Positions 25,369-37,739 of a stretch of DNA of 64,000 nt are shown here, piece after piece. Origin of the DNA: Streptomyces sannanensis (lineage in GTDB: Bacteria; Actinomycetota; Actinomycetes; Streptomycetales; Streptomycetaceae); the NCBI RefSeq assembly GCF_039536205.1, contig NZ_BAAAYL010000001.1:4960001-5024000 (forward strand), read 5' to 3'. The notes below the pieces were generated by a model. The model saw only the letters and a program-made list of their open reading frames with translations, made no database searches and was not told where the DNA came from. The translations under genes were made by a program, and so were the position numbers. Position 1 is the stretch's first letter. Every line of letters begins with the position of its first letter.

Positions 25369-26526
<1,158 letters not shown>

Positions 26527-27202
26527 GGGTTGCCCCAGGGGCTCCGCCCCTGGACCCCGCTCCTCAATCGCCGGAGAGGCTTGAAAGTGCCGTCCCCCGT
26601 GAGGTGGCGTCCCCCGGCCCTTGTGCGCCGTTCCCCGCGGGGTGAGCCCGGATGTCCGTCCTCAATCGCCGGACGGGATTGGGGTGGTTGTGGTTGTCGC
26701 CGCGTGCCGCTCCGGGGGCGCTGTCCGGGCCGGGCATGATTTACGCCGCGCTGACGTAGTTGGAAGAGTTGGCGTGGCCTTCGCGCGGCACACATCGCGT
26801 TTTACGGCCCGGCCAGCACCCCTGCGCGGCACCCTCCAAAACCCGCGGGCCGGTGGGCCCGCCTGGTTGTGGGCCCACCCGGTTTGTGGGCCCGGCCGGT
26901 GGCGGGGCCGCTGGTTTGTGGGCAGTCGTTCCGTGGGGCGATGGGGGTCCCCCCGCTCGAGCGAAGCCGAGAGCTCGGGGGAGAAGCCGAGAGCTCGGGG
27001 GAGGGTGGGCACAAACCGGTCCACCGGGCCCGCACCCGAACCGTCCGCACGGAGGGCGGCTGTGGCCCGGTGGGGGCCGGGGGCTTGGGCCCGATGCGTC
27101 CAGCGGGGCGGGCGTCGCCTCTGCTACGAGGGTCTTCGGCCGCCGTGCGATCGCACGCACCGGACGCCGCTCCTTGCCGGGCAATCGTTGCCGGTCGCGG
27201 CA
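26527..27202. other. Repeat-rich spacer between ddlA and the DUF3515 gene
   Basis: 676 bases without a supportable gene. It holds a CTCAATCGCCGG-type repeat twice (26563-26576 and 26662-26675), a form of intergenic repeat I know from many streptomycetes. It also holds the palindromic REP-like element at 26940-27003, a run of GTGGGC(CC)-containing subrepeats at 26850-26930, and a MITE-like end at 27150-27206. Open frames here are low-complexity artefacts. Confidence 0.7.
26940..27003. repeat. REP-like palindromic element (intergenic copy)
   Basis: The reverse complement of the 49-bp element at 36429 and 55411 with one base less in the C-run, followed by a partial second copy of AAGCCGAGAGCTCGGGGGAG. 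It is internally palindromic (GGGGGTCC ... and the GCTCGAGC core). Confidence 0.85.
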
Positions 27203-27206
27203 CTAG
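27150..27206. mobile_element. MITE-like terminus abutting the DUF3515 stop
   Basis: Read on the minus strand it starts CTAGTGCCGCGACCGGCAAC and continues ATTGCCCGG, closely matching the end at 22677. CTAG overlaps the stop codon of the neighbouring gene. I could not identify the other end within the spacer. Confidence 0.6.
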
Positions 27207-27697
27207 TAGGACGCGATGCCCTCCGGGATCGCCTTCTTCACGGGCTCGGCCAGGTCCGTCAGCGGCCCGAGATCCGCCCCGTGCTCCCGATCGGCCACGA
27301 CCTCCACGTACGCCTTGCGCAGCGTCGTGGTGGCGCGCCAGCCACCGTCTGCAAGCCGCTCCACCGCCCAGTCGACGCCGTTCACGTTCCCGCCGTCCGT
27401 CAGTTCGCTCAGCCGCTCCGGCCGGGGGATCCCGCATCGCAGTACGATCGCAGGATCATCGCCCCACCCGGCAGTCAGCACCGACTCCGGTCTGGGATCA
27501 TTCCGGTCGAGCCCGCCCACCGTGTCCGGCAGTTTCCCGTCCAGGGAACGGCACAGCGCGGCGGTCTCACCGGGCGGCTCGGGAACCGTCAACCGGGCCG
27601 TCGTATTCGTGGCGGAGCAGCCCGTGGCGGTCAGCAGGAGGGCCGCGGCGGGCACGAGAGCGGGCAAGATGTTCGGCCGGTGGCGGAGGATAGTCAC
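27203..27697 (-). CDS. DUF3515-family lipoprotein
   Basis: 164 residues from a GTG at 27697. The signal peptide ends in a lipobox (LLLTATGCSA, Cys near 27), followed by the DUF3515 domain: LCRSLDGKLPDTVGGLDR, AIVLRCGIPRPERL and VNGVDWAVERL. Function unknown; actinobacteria commonly carry it beside thiL and ddlA. TACGCT ends six bases upstream of the GTG, so it is probably leaderless. The stop TAG lies in the CTAG at the tip of a MITE-like end. Confidence 0.87.
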   Translation of the reverse strand: MTILRHRPNILPALVPAAALLLTATGCSATNTTARLTVPEPPGETAALCRSLDGKLPDTVGGLDRNDPRPESVLTAGWGDDPAIVLRCGIPRPERLSELTDGGNVNGVDWAVERLADGGWRATTTLRKAYVEVVADREHGADLGPLTDLAEPVKKAIPEGIASY

Positions 27698-27717
27698 CGG
27701 CCCAGCGTAGACGGGGG

Positions 27718-27951
27718 CTACAGATGCACCACCGGGCAGGTCAAGGTGCGGGTGATGCCGTCCACTTGCTGGACCTTGGCGACCACCATGCGGCCCAGGT
27801 CGTCTACCGTGTCGGCCTGCGCGCGCACGATCACGTCGTACGGACCCGTCACGTCCTCGGCCTGGATCACCCCCGGGATCTTCCCGATGGTCTCGGCGAC
27901 GAGCGACGCCTTGCCCACCTCGGTCTGGATGAGGATGTACGCCTGTACCAC
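27718..27951 (-). CDS. AsnC/Lrp-type ligand-binding domain protein
   Basis: 77 residues from a GTG with GGAGG six bases upstream: VQAYILIQTEVGKAS, then VIQAEDVTGPYDVIVRAQAD and ITRTLTCPVVHL. This is the RAM (regulation of amino acid metabolism) domain alone, with no helix-turn-helix, so it cannot bind DNA by itself. Stand-alone RAM proteins bind amino acids and may modulate full-length Lrp proteins. It reads into the DUF3515 gene and may share its transcript. Confidence 0.88.
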   Translation of the reverse strand: MVQAYILIQTEVGKASLVAETIGKIPGVIQAEDVTGPYDVIVRAQADTVDDLGRMVVAKVQQVDGITRTLTCPVVHL

Positions 27952-28190
27952 GGAACCTCCAGGGCGGCCACGAGGATCATGTGGGGAGAAGGGACGCCAC
28001 GGTACCGCGTCGCCGTGCGCCGAGGGGAGACCCTTTCGCCACCTAGGGCGGGGATACCCCGTGCGGCCGGTGGCGCACACGGCGCGGCGTACGGAGAACA
28101 GAAGTTGACGTATGTGTTGACGGTACCTACAGCGGTGACCGCTCGCTACCCGGAGCTACCGGGGCACACCGCGGAAGAAGGGGAACGGCG

Positions 28191-29158
28191 ATGAAGGGCA
28201 CTGTGGGCGAGTTGGGCGAGTTCGGGCTCATCAGAGAGCTCACCTCCCGGCTCACCTCCACCCCGGCGGTACGGCTCGGGCCAGGGGACGACGCGGCGGT
28301 GGTGGCCGCGCCCGACCGCCGGGTCGTGGCGAGCACGGACGTCCTGCTGGAGGGGCGGCACTTCCGCCGCGACTGGTCCACGGCGTACGACGTGGGTCGC
28401 AAGGCCGCCGCGCAGAACCTCGCCGACATCGCGGCCATGGGCGCCGTGCCCACCGCGCTGCTGCTCGGTCTGGTCGTGCCCGCCGAACTCCCCGCGACCT
28501 GGCCGACCGAGCTGATGGACGGCCTGCGCGACGAAAGCCAGGTCGCCGGTGCCGCCGTGGTCGGCGGCGATGTCGTACGCGGCGACACCATCACCATCGC
28601 CATCACCGCACTCGGCGATCTGTGCAACCACGAGCCCGTGACCCGGGCCGGCGCCCAGGTGGGCGACGTCGTCGCCTACACCGGCTGGCTGGGCTGGTCC
28701 GCCGCCGGCTACGCCGTGCTGTCCCGCGGCTTCCGCTCGCCCCGCGCGTTCGTCGAGGCGCACCGGCGCCCCGAACCGCCGTACCACGCGGGCCCCGCGG
28801 CGGCCGGGCTCGGCGCCACCTCCATGTGCGACGTCAGCGACGGACTCATCGCCGACCTCGGGCACATCGCCGAGGCGAGCAAGGTGCGTATCGACATCCG
28901 CTCGGGCGCCATCGACATCCCCAGCCAGATGAACGACATCGGCCAGGCCGTCGGCGTCGACCCGCTGCAGTGGGTACTGACCGGGGGAGAGGACCACGCG
29001 ATCGTGGCGACCTTCCCGCCGGACGTGAAGCTCCCGGCCCGCTGGAAGGTGATCGGCAGCGTGCTCAACGCGTCCGCGCTGCCGCAGGTGACCGTCGACG
29101 GGGCGCCGTGGACCAGCAAGGGCGGCTGGGACCACTTCGGCGGCCACATGGACGACGC

Positions 29159-29162
<4 letters not shown>
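28191..29162 (+). CDS. thiL: Thiamine-monophosphate kinase
   Basis: 323 residues. The PurM-like fold has [37 protein letters not shown] and [13 protein letters not shown]. It phosphorylates thiamine phosphate to the active diphosphate. Preceded by GAAGAAGGGGAA. Its end overlaps thiD (GTGA), so both thiamine genes are coupled. No TPP riboswitch is visible upstream. Confidence 0.96.
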
Positions 29163-29956
<794 letters not shown>

Positions 29957-29957
29957 G

Positions 29958-30022
29958 ACACGCCTCTGGGACACGCCTCTGGGACACGCCTCTGGGACAT
30001 GCCTCTGAGACACGCCCCCTGA
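29958..30022. repeat. 13-bp tandem repeats after thiD
   Basis: Five consecutive 13-base units of the type ACACGCCTCTGGG, the last two degenerate, beginning at the thiD stop and running up to the terminator. Confidence 0.85.
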
Positions 30023-30032
30023 GAAAGGCGAA

Positions 30033-30060
30033 AAGCCGGTCCACCGAGGTGGACCGGCTT
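30033..30060. terminator. Terminator between thiD and rpmB
   Basis: A perfect 12-bp stem AAGCCGGTCCAC/GTGGACCGGCTT with a CGAG loop, preceded by A and followed by T on the other side. It serves both converging genes. Confidence 0.92.
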
Positions 30061-30135
30061 CCAAGGCAACCGCAGGGGCTGCGCTACGACAGAAGCGTCG
30101 GCGCGGTCTTCCCCGCGGGCGCGGGGCCTACCGTA

Positions 30136-30321
30136 TTAGCGCGAGACCTTGCCGGCCTTGATGCACGAGGTGCAGACGTTGAGCCGCTTCGGCGTCCGAC
30201 CGACCACGGCACGCACGCGCTGGATGTTCGGGTTCCAGCGACGAGACGTACGGCGGTGCGAGTGCGAAATGTTGTTGCCGAAGCCCGGCCCCTTGCCGCA
30301 GACGTCGCAGTTGGCAGCCAC
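30136..30321 (-). CDS. rpmB: 50S ribosomal protein L28 (zinc-binding form)
   Basis: 61 residues: [20 protein letters not shown] and [15 protein letters not shown]. Two CxxC pairs mark the Zn-containing form. Streptomyces usually also carry a Zn-free paralogue under Zur control elsewhere. It stands alone and is divergent from the DAK2 gene. Confidence 0.97.
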   Translation of the reverse strand: MAANCDVCGKGPGFGNNISHSHRRTSRRWNPNIQRVRAVVGRTPKRLNVCTSCIKAGKVSR

Positions 30322-30570
30322 GGGTCACTCCAAAGACTTCAGATGCACTTACAGTGAAAACCGGCGTTGCCGGAATCATTGACTGATGGTGGCGTTGCCG
30401 GGGAAACGCCCGATTTTCATCGGGCAACCGGAGCAGCATACAACGGCCGCTCCCGCAGAAGGAAATTACCATGTCCCTCGCGGCCGCCGCCCCGGAGCCC
30501 GTCTCCCGCCCGCCCCGCAGCGAGGTCTAACCTGCGGTGCGACAACCGCTCATGGGTTCAAGGAGGACAG

Positions 30571-32169
30571 GTGCCGCAGACCCTCGACGCCGTCGCGGTA
30601 CGCACCTGGTGCTCGCTGGCCCTGACCGCCCTGGGCAGGGACCGCGAGGAGATCGACGCGATCAACGTCTATCCGGTCGCGGACGGGGACACCGGCACCA
30701 ATCTGTATCTGACCGTGGAATCGGCCGCCCAGGCGGTCGAGGCGGTCTTCGCCGCCCATGACGCCGTCGCGGACGGCATCCCTCCACTCTCCGACGTCGT
30801 ACAGGCCATGGCCCACGGCGCCCTCATCGGTGCCCGCGGCAACTCCGGGACGATCCTGGCCCAGCTGCTGCGCGGCATGGCGGAGGTCATGGTGGTCGGC
30901 GGCGGACCGGCCCATGCGTTGCGCCGGGCGGCCGAGTCCGCGCGCCGGGCGGTGGCCCATCCCGTGGAGGGCACCGTCCTCACGGTGGCGTCGGCGGCGG
31001 CGGACGCGGCTCACGCGGCCGACGGCGACTGCGCGGCCGTGGTGCGCGGGGCGTACGCGGCGGCCCGCACCGCACTCGACGCCACCCCCGGCCAGCTGGA
31101 AGTGCTCGGCCGCGCGGGTGTCGTGGACGCCGGCGGGCGCGGGCTGGTCACCGTGCTCGGCGCGCTGATGGAGGCGGTCACCGGAGACGCCCCGGCGGCG
31201 GTTGCCAAGAGCGCACCACCGCACCCGGCCGTGGACGTCTGCCATCCGGAAGCGGCCCACGCCGATGGCCCCGCCTACGAGGTGATCTACCTGCTGGAGG
31301 CGGACGACACGGCCGTCGACCGGCTGCGCGCCCGGCTCGACGGCCTCGGCGACTCGCTCGTCGTGGTCGGCGGGGACGGGCTGTGGAACGTCCATGTGCA
31401 TGTCGACGACGCGGGCGCGGCGGTGGAGGCGGGCGTCGAGGCGGGCCGCCCGTACCGGATCCGGATCACCCACTTCGACGCCGCGCAGCCCCCTGCCCGC
31501 GAACAGGTCCAGCGCGCGGTCGTCGCGGTGGTCCCGGGCGAAGGGCTCGCCGGTCTGTGCGCCGAGGCGGGCGCGACCACGGTGCTCGCGCGACCCGGGG
31601 AGCCGCCCGCCAGCGGCGAACTCGTCGAGGCCATCCGGCGCGCCCATGCCCGCGAGGTCGTGCTGCTGCCGAACGACGCCGACCTGCGGCACACCGCGGC
31701 CGCCGCCGCGGAACAGGCCCGCACCGCGGGCGTCAGGGTCGCGCTCATCCCGACCCGCGCCGCGGTCCAGGGCATCGCCGCCCTCGCCGTCCACGAAGCG
31801 GACCGCCGCTTCGACGAGGACGTCGTCGCCATGACCGCGGCGGCCGGCGCCACGCGGTACGGCGAGGTGGCCGTCGCCGAGCGGGAGTCCTGGACCATGG
31901 CCGGCATCTGTCAGGCGGACGACGTCCTGGGCCTCATCGAGGGCGACGTCGCGGTGATCGGCGAGGACGTGACCGATGTCGCCGAAACCGTCCTGGACCG
32001 TATGCTCGCCGCCGGCGGCGAACTGGTCACCCTGGTGCTCGCCGCCGACGCCCCGCCGGGCCTGGCGGACCGTCTCGAAGCCCACGTCCGTGACGGCCAC
32101 CTGGCGGTGGACACCGTCGTCTACCAGGGCGGTGACCAGTCCGCGCGTCTGCTGATCGGCGTGGAATAG
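30571..32169 (+). CDS. DAK2/DegV-like protein of the FakA family
   Basis: 532 residues from a GTG with AAGGAGG at 30560-30566. The N-terminal DhaL (DAK2) domain has INVYPVADGDTGTNLY with the Mg2+-binding Asp residues, and GARGNSGTILAQLLRG. A middle domain and a C-terminal FakA-type domain (LIEGDVAVIGEDVTDVAE, LVTLVLAADAPPGLADRLE) follow. FakA proteins phosphorylate fatty acids bound to FakB (DegV). No degV is present here, so the lipid role is inferred from family. It lies between rpmB and recG, as in many Gram-positive bacteria. Confidence 0.88.
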   Translation: MPQTLDAVAVRTWCSLALTALGRDREEIDAINVYPVADGDTGTNLYLTVESAAQAVEAVFAAHDAVADGIPPLSDVVQAMAHGALIGARGNSGTILAQLLRGMAEVMVVGGGPAHALRRAAESARRAVAHPVEGTVLTVASAAADAAHAADGDCAAVVRGAYAAARTALDATPGQLEVLGRAGVVDAGGRGLVTVLGALMEAVTGDAPAAVAKSAPPHPAVDVCHPEAAHADGPAYEVIYLLEADDTAVDRLRARLDGLGDSLVVVGGDGLWNVHVHVDDAGAAVEAGVEAGRPYRIRITHFDAAQPPAREQVQRAVVAVVPGEGLAGLCAEAGATTVLARPGEPPASGELVEAIRRAHAREVVLLPNDADLRHTAAAAAEQARTAGVRVALIPTRAAVQGIAALAVHEADRRFDEDVVAMTAAAGATRYGEVAVAERESWTMAGICQADDVLGLIEGDVAVIGEDVTDVAETVLDRMLAAGGELVTLVLAADAPPGLADRLEAHVRDGHLAVDTVVYQGGDQSARLLIGVE

Positions 32170-32189
32170 GGGGCCCGTCACCGGGCCCC
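32170..32189 (+). terminator. Hairpin directly after the DAK2 gene
   Basis: 8-bp stem GGGGCCCG/CGGGCCCC with loop TCAC, starting at the base after the stop codon. Modest size, no T-run. Confidence 0.6.
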
Positions 32190-32313
32190 ACCGTCCGGCC
32201 CACGGGTCTCGGGCGAGACGGGATCTTCAGGGCGTGATCCCAGGGCCGCGATGCCGGGTCCGACCAGCGGTTACGGGTGGCGTGTGCGACGGCTGTCAGT
32301 GCCGTGGTGTGCA

Positions 32314-34503
32314 ATGGATGACGTGCCTGGGCTCGACGAACCACTCAAGAACGTCCTCGGCGGTACCACCGCGAAGGTGATGGCCGAGCATCTCGACCTG
32401 CACACGGTCGGCGATCTGCTGCACCACTACCCCCGCAGGTACGCCGAGCGCGGCGAGCTCACCCGGCTCTCCGACCTGCCGCTGGACGAGCATGTCACCG
32501 TCGTCGCCCAGGTCGAGGACGCGCGTGTGCACACGTTCAACGGAGCCAGGGGCAAGGGCCAGCGGCTCGAGGTCACCATCACCGACGGCAGCGGCCGACT
32601 GCAGCTGGTGTTCTTCGGCAGGGGCATCCACGCGCCCCAGAACGAGCTCCTGCCGGGAACACGTGCGATGTTCGCGGGCAAGGTGTCCGCCTTCCACCGC
32701 AAGCTCCAGCTGGCTCACCCGGCGTACGAGCTGCTGCGCGGCGACGGCGGAGCCGATGCCGTCGACGCCTGGGCGGGGGCGCTCATCCCGATCTACCCGG
32801 CCTGCAAGCAGCTGGAGTCCTGGAAGATCGCCAAGGCGGTCGACGCGGTCCTGCCCCGTGCCCAGGACGCGGTGGACCCGCTGCCGCCCGCCCTGCGCGA
32901 GGGCCGCGGCTTCGCCGCCCTCCCCGAGGCACTGGTCAAGATCCACCGCCCGGCGAACAAGGCGGACATCGCCATCGCCCGGGAACGCCTGAAGTGGGAC
33001 GAGGCGTTCGTGCTCCAGGTGGCGCTGGCCCGCCGCCGGTACGCCGACACCCAGCTGCCCGCCGTGGCGCGCCGGCCCGTCCCCGGCGGGCTGCTGGACG
33101 CCTTTGACGCGAAGCTTCCCTTCACCCTCACCGAGGGCCAGCAGAAGGTCTCGAAGGAGATCTTCGCCGACCTGGCCACCGAACACCCCATGCACCGCCT
33201 CCTCCAGGGGGAGGTCGGTAGCGGAAAGACCATGGTCGCGCTGCGCGCGATGCTCGGCGTCGTCGACGCCGGCGGCCAGGCGGCGATGCTCGCGCCCACC
33301 GAGGTGCTGGCCCAGCAGCACCACCGGTCGGTCACCGAGATGATGGGCGACCTCGCCGAGGGCGGAATGCTGGGCGGTGCGGAGCAGGCGACCAAGGTCG
33401 TTCTGCTCACCGGTTCCATGGGCACGGCCGCCCGCCGGCAGGCGCTCCTCGACCTGGTCACCGGCGAGGCCGGCATCGTCATCGGCACCCACGCACTGAT
33501 CGAGGACAAGGTGCAGTTCCACGACCTCGGCCTGGTCGTGGTCGACGAGCAGCACCGCTTCGGCGTCGAGCAGCGCGACGCCCTGCGCGGGAAGGGCAAG
33601 CAGCCTCCGCACCTGCTGGTCATGACGGCCACGCCCATTCCCCGTACGGTCGCGATGACGGTCTTCGGCGATCTGGAGACGTCGGTGCTGGACCAGCTCC
33701 CGGCCGGCCGCTCGCCCATCGCCAGCCATGTCGTACCGGCCAAGGACAAGCCGCACTTCCTGGCCCGCGCCTGGGAACGGGTGCGCGAGGAGGTCGAGGG
33801 CGGCCATCAGGCGTATGTGGTCTGTCCCCGGATCGGGGACGACGAGGACGAGCCCAGGAAGAAGTCCGCGGAGGACGAAGCCGAGAAGCGGCCGCCGCTC
33901 GCGGTCCTCGACATCGCCGCGCAGCTCACCAAGGGTCCCCTGAAGGGCCTGCGGGTCGAGATCCTGCACGGCAGGATGCAGCCGGACGACAAGGACGACG
34001 TGATGCGCCGCTTCGCCGCGGGCGAGGTGGACGTGCTCGTCGCGACGACGGTCATCGAGGTCGGCGTCAACGTCCCCAACGCCACCGCCATGGTGATCAT
34101 GGACGCGGACCGGTTCGGTGTCTCGCAGCTTCACCAACTGCGCGGCCGGGTGGGCCGCGGCTCCGCGCCGGGTCTGTGTCTGCTGGTGACGGAGATGCCG
34201 GAGGCGTCCCCCGCCCGCGCCCGGCTGAACGCCGTAGCGGGCACCCTCGACGGCTTCGAGCTGTCCCGCATCGACCTGGAGCAGCGCCGTGAGGGCGATG
34301 TGCTCGGCCAGGCCCAGTCGGGCGTGAAGTCGTCCCTGCGGATGCTCGCGGTCATCGACGACGAGGAGGTGATCGCGGCCGCGCGTGAGGAGGCCGTGAC
34401 GGTCGTGGCGGGCGATCCGGAGCTGGAGCGGCTGCCCGGGCTGCGGACCGCGCTGAACGCCCTGGTCGACAAGGAGCGCGAGCAGTATCTCGACAAGGGC
34501 TAA
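32314..34503 (+). CDS. recG: ATP-dependent DNA helicase RecG
   Basis: 729 residues if started at ATG 32314; GTG at 32323 is equally possible. Wedge/OB domain about 60-170. Helicase lobe 1 has the Walker A GEVGSGKTMVA and the DExH-type box VVDEQHRFGVEQRD. Lobe 2 carries MRRFAAGEVDVLVATTVIEV and the QLRGRVGRG motif. It remodels stalled forks and Holliday junctions. An acidic, Lys-rich insertion (DEDEPRKKSAEDEAEKRPP) in the region between lobes is typical of actinobacterial RecG. rsmD follows after 42 bases. Confidence 0.96.
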   Translation: MDDVPGLDEPLKNVLGGTTAKVMAEHLDLHTVGDLLHHYPRRYAERGELTRLSDLPLDEHVTVVAQVEDARVHTFNGARGKGQRLEVTITDGSGRLQLVFFGRGIHAPQNELLPGTRAMFAGKVSAFHRKLQLAHPAYELLRGDGGADAVDAWAGALIPIYPACKQLESWKIAKAVDAVLPRAQDAVDPLPPALREGRGFAALPEALVKIHRPANKADIAIARERLKWDEAFVLQVALARRRYADTQLPAVARRPVPGGLLDAFDAKLPFTLTEGQQKVSKEIFADLATEHPMHRLLQGEVGSGKTMVALRAMLGVVDAGGQAAMLAPTEVLAQQHHRSVTEMMGDLAEGGMLGGAEQATKVVLLTGSMGTAARRQALLDLVTGEAGIVIGTHALIEDKVQFHDLGLVVVDEQHRFGVEQRDALRGKGKQPPHLLVMTATPIPRTVAMTVFGDLETSVLDQLPAGRSPIASHVVPAKDKPHFLARAWERVREEVEGGHQAYVVCPRIGDDEDEPRKKSAEDEAEKRPPLAVLDIAAQLTKGPLKGLRVEILHGRMQPDDKDDVMRRFAAGEVDVLVATTVIEVGVNVPNATAMVIMDADRFGVSQLHQLRGRVGRGSAPGLCLLVTEMPEASPARARLNAVAGTLDGFELSRIDLEQRREGDVLGQAQSGVKSSLRMLAVIDDEEVIAAAREEAVTVVAGDPELERLPGLRTALNALVDKEREQYLDKG

Positions 34504-34545
34504 CGTGGGAGTTCCGGATCGACACCCCTGATCGAAGGACATCGG

Positions 34546-35633
<1,088 letters not shown>

Positions 35634-35693
35634 TCCGCTGACGGGTCGTCACCCGGTGTCGTGCCGGAGCCGACTGCCCGTACAGTCGTCCCC

Positions 35694-36704
35694 GTGGACG
35701 TACACAAGAAGCTCGACGACATCGTCGAGATGGTCGGCAGCGCCCGGTCCATGCCCATGTCGGCGTCGTGCGTGATCAACCGCGCCGAACTGCTCTCCCT
35801 GCTCGAAGAGATGCGTCAGGCACTGCCCGACTCCCTCGCTCAGGCCCAGGAGCTGATCGGCGGCCGGGAGCATGTGGTCGAGCAGGCCCGTCAGGAGGCC
35901 GAGCGCATCATCGAGGCGGCGCACGCCCAGCGCGGCTCACTGATCTCCGACACCGAGGTGGCCCGGCAGTCCCAGGAGGAGGCCGACCGCATCCTCGCCG
36001 AGGCCCGCCGGGAGGCCGAGGAGGTCCGCGCCGAGGCCGACGACTACGTCGACAGCAAGCTCGCCAACTTCGAGGTCGTCCTCACCAAGACCATCGGTTC
36101 GGTGGGCCGCGGCCGCGAGAAGCTCCTCGGCCGTGGACCCGGCGTCGACGAGCACGGCTACACCGACGAGGACGCCCCGGAGTACAGCGCGGACCCGCAC
36201 ACCCTGATCCAGCGCGCGGACGGGTACGTGGACGAGAAGCTGGGCGCCTTCGAGGCCGTGCTGTCCCAGACCCTGGAGGCCGTCGGCCGAGGCCGGCAGA
36301 AGCTGCACGGCCGGATCGCCACCGACGAGCTGGGCGAGCACATCGCGGCCCGGGACGCCGAGGGACACCAGCAGCCCATCAGCGACGCGGAGTACCTGGC
36401 CGGCCTGGCGGAGCTCGCCGAGCCCGCACCCTCCCCCAAGCTCTCGGCTTCGCTCGAGCAGGGGGGACCCCCATCGCAGGTCCCGGCGCAGCAGCAGTAC
36501 GACCCGTACGCCTACCAGCAGCAGTACGCTCAGCAGGACCCGTACGCGTACACGTACGACCAGCAACAGCAGCAGTGGTACGCCCAGCAGCAGGCGTCCG
36601 AGCAGGTGCCACAGCCGGCTCGGCCGCAGCTCGACGAGACCAGCTTCTTCGACACCAGCATGATCAACCTCGATCAGCTGCGCGAATACGAGCAGGGTCG
36701 CTAG
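35694..36704 (+). CDS. Coiled-coil, DivIVA-like protein with Q/Y-rich tail
   Basis: 336 residues from a GTG at 35694 (VDVHKKLDDIVEMVGSA). Residues about 30-135 form a Glu/Arg-rich coiled coil (QEEADRILAEARREAEEVR). Two related blocks follow, YVDSKLANFEVVLTKTIGSVGRGR and a copy beginning YVDEKLGAFEAVL, evidence of internal duplication (first block about 120-143). The tail is Q/Y-rich (QQQQYDPYAY-like). A cell-division or scaffold role is only inferred. The residues PKLSASLEQGGPP near 247-259 come from a REP-like repeat inserted in frame. TACAGT ends seven bases before the GTG (leaderless). The stop TAG forms part of a MITE's CTAG. Confidence 0.85.
   Translation: MDVHKKLDDIVEMVGSARSMPMSASCVINRAELLSLLEEMRQALPDSLAQAQELIGGREHVVEQARQEAERIIEAAHAQRGSLISDTEVARQSQEEADRILAEARREAEEVRAEADDYVDSKLANFEVVLTKTIGSVGRGREKLLGRGPGVDEHGYTDEDAPEYSADPHTLIQRADGYVDEKLGAFEAVLSQTLEAVGRGRQKLHGRIATDELGEHIAARDAEGHQQPISDAEYLAGLAELAEPAPSPKLSASLEQGGPPSQVPAQQQYDPYAYQQQYAQQDPYAYTYDQQQQQWYAQQQASEQVPQPARPQLDETSFFDTSMINLDQLREYEQGR
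36429..36477. repeat. REP-like palindromic element inside the coiled-coil gene
   Basis: 49 bases identical to 55411-55459 in glnD and nearly identical, inverted, to 26940-26981. Here it is read as PSPKLSASLEQGGPPS. Confidence 0.95.
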
Positions 36705-36963
36705 TGCGGTGACCGGAAAGGTTCACCGGCTCGCGACGTCCGGCACGGCACCTCTCCCCCGTAGCCCTTCGGGCACGGGAGGTGCCCCCAGCGTTGTCGC
36801 ATCGCGCGAGTACGGCCTAGTACGAGCTGCGATGCTCCGCCTTGCGATGCACCGCACCTGGGGGCACCCGGGGGGCACCCCCAGAGGTAGCTGGGGGAGG
36901 TAGCTGAGGGAGGTGGCCGGGGGAGCCGCGAGCTTCCCGGCAAACCTTTCCGGTCACAGCCCT
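36701..36963. mobile_element. MITE-like element, copy 2 (about 263 bp)
   Basis: Left end CTAGTGCGGTGACCGGAAAGG; the right end CCTTTCCGGTCACAGCCC is its inverted repeat apart from the outermost bases. The interior matches 16560-16841, including TAGCCCTTCGGGCACGGGAGG and the AGCTGGGGGAGGT units, with a few small deletions. It fills nearly all the gap between the coiled-coil gene and the DUF177 gene. Confidence 0.82.
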
Positions 36964-37014
36964 GGGGCCCGATTGGGTTCACGGGGGCGGGACCGGTATC
37001 CTGGCTGTTCGGTC

Positions 37015-37737
37015 GTGACTACGTCCGCGATCACGGCTGCCTGGAACGTTTCCGCGACAGGGTGGCCGATCCCCACGATCTCGAAAGCAGGAAGAGCCCT
37101 GAACGCCCGCCTCGACCACCGCAACCCCCTCGTGTTCGACACGCACGAGCTGGGTCGGCGTCCCGGTGCGCTCCAGCGGCTTTCCCGCTCGGTGGCGGCG
37201 CCCAAGGACTTCGGTATCCAGGACGTCATCGGCGTGCCCGAGGGCGCGCCCGTGGAACTCGAACTCCGCCTCGAGTCCGTCATGGAAGGGGTGCTCGTCA
37301 CAGGCACCGCCCGTGCGACGGCCCGGGGGGAGTGCGTAAGGTGTCTGGAGCCGCTCGAGTTCGAGCTCGACGCGGACTTCCAGGAGATGTTCACGTACCC
37401 CGACACCGACGACCGGGGCCGCCCCAAGGCGGAGCCCGGCGACGATGCCGAGGAGGGCGAGGACATGCTCTTCCTCGAGGACGGCCTGTTCGACCTCGAG
37501 CCCGTGCTGCGTGATTCGGTGGTGCTCGCACTGCCGATGCAGCCGGTGTGCCGGGAGAAATGCCTCGGTCTGTGCCCCGACTGCGGGTTCAGGCTGGAGG
37601 ACGACCCGGATCACCACCACGACGCCGTCGACATCCGTTGGGCGGCACTGCAGGGACTCGCCGAAACCATCCAGGGCGGCGAGAAGGACAACATGGGCGG
37701 CGCCGAAGCGGGCGTCGACGAGAAGCAGGAGAAGTAG
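37015..37737 (+). CDS. DUF177 (YceD) family protein, start uncertain
   Basis: 240 residues if begun at GTG 37015. The conserved family sequence starts only near 37098 ([19 protein letters not shown]), where a CTG preceded by AGGAAG could serve. The domain contains [21 protein letters not shown] and [13 protein letters not shown], with CxxC pairs suited to Zn. YceD proteins are linked to 23S rRNA maturation and always sit before rpmF, as here (two-base gap). TATCCT at 36995-37000 may be its -10 box. Upstream reading frames run into the MITE and are rejected. Confidence 0.85.
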   Translation: MTTSAITAAWNVSATGWPIPTISKAGRALNARLDHRNPLVFDTHELGRRPGALQRLSRSVAAPKDFGIQDVIGVPEGAPVELELRLESVMEGVLVTGTARATARGECVRCLEPLEFELDADFQEMFTYPDTDDRGRPKAEPGDDAEEGEDMLFLEDGLFDLEPVLRDSVVLALPMQPVCREKCLGLCPDCGFRLEDDPDHHHDAVDIRWAALQGLAETIQGGEKDNMGGAEAGVDEKQEK

Positions 37738-37739
37738 CC

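Noticed and set aside
26741..27184. Overlapping open frames in the ddlA downstream spacer
   Set aside because: They run through several repeat families, are Pro/Arg/Gly-rich in all frames and have no ribosome sites.
36913..37014. Upstream start for the DUF177 gene
   Set aside because: This part would be translated from the MITE-like element (ASFPANLSGHS), and the same peptide arises from other copies of the repeat.
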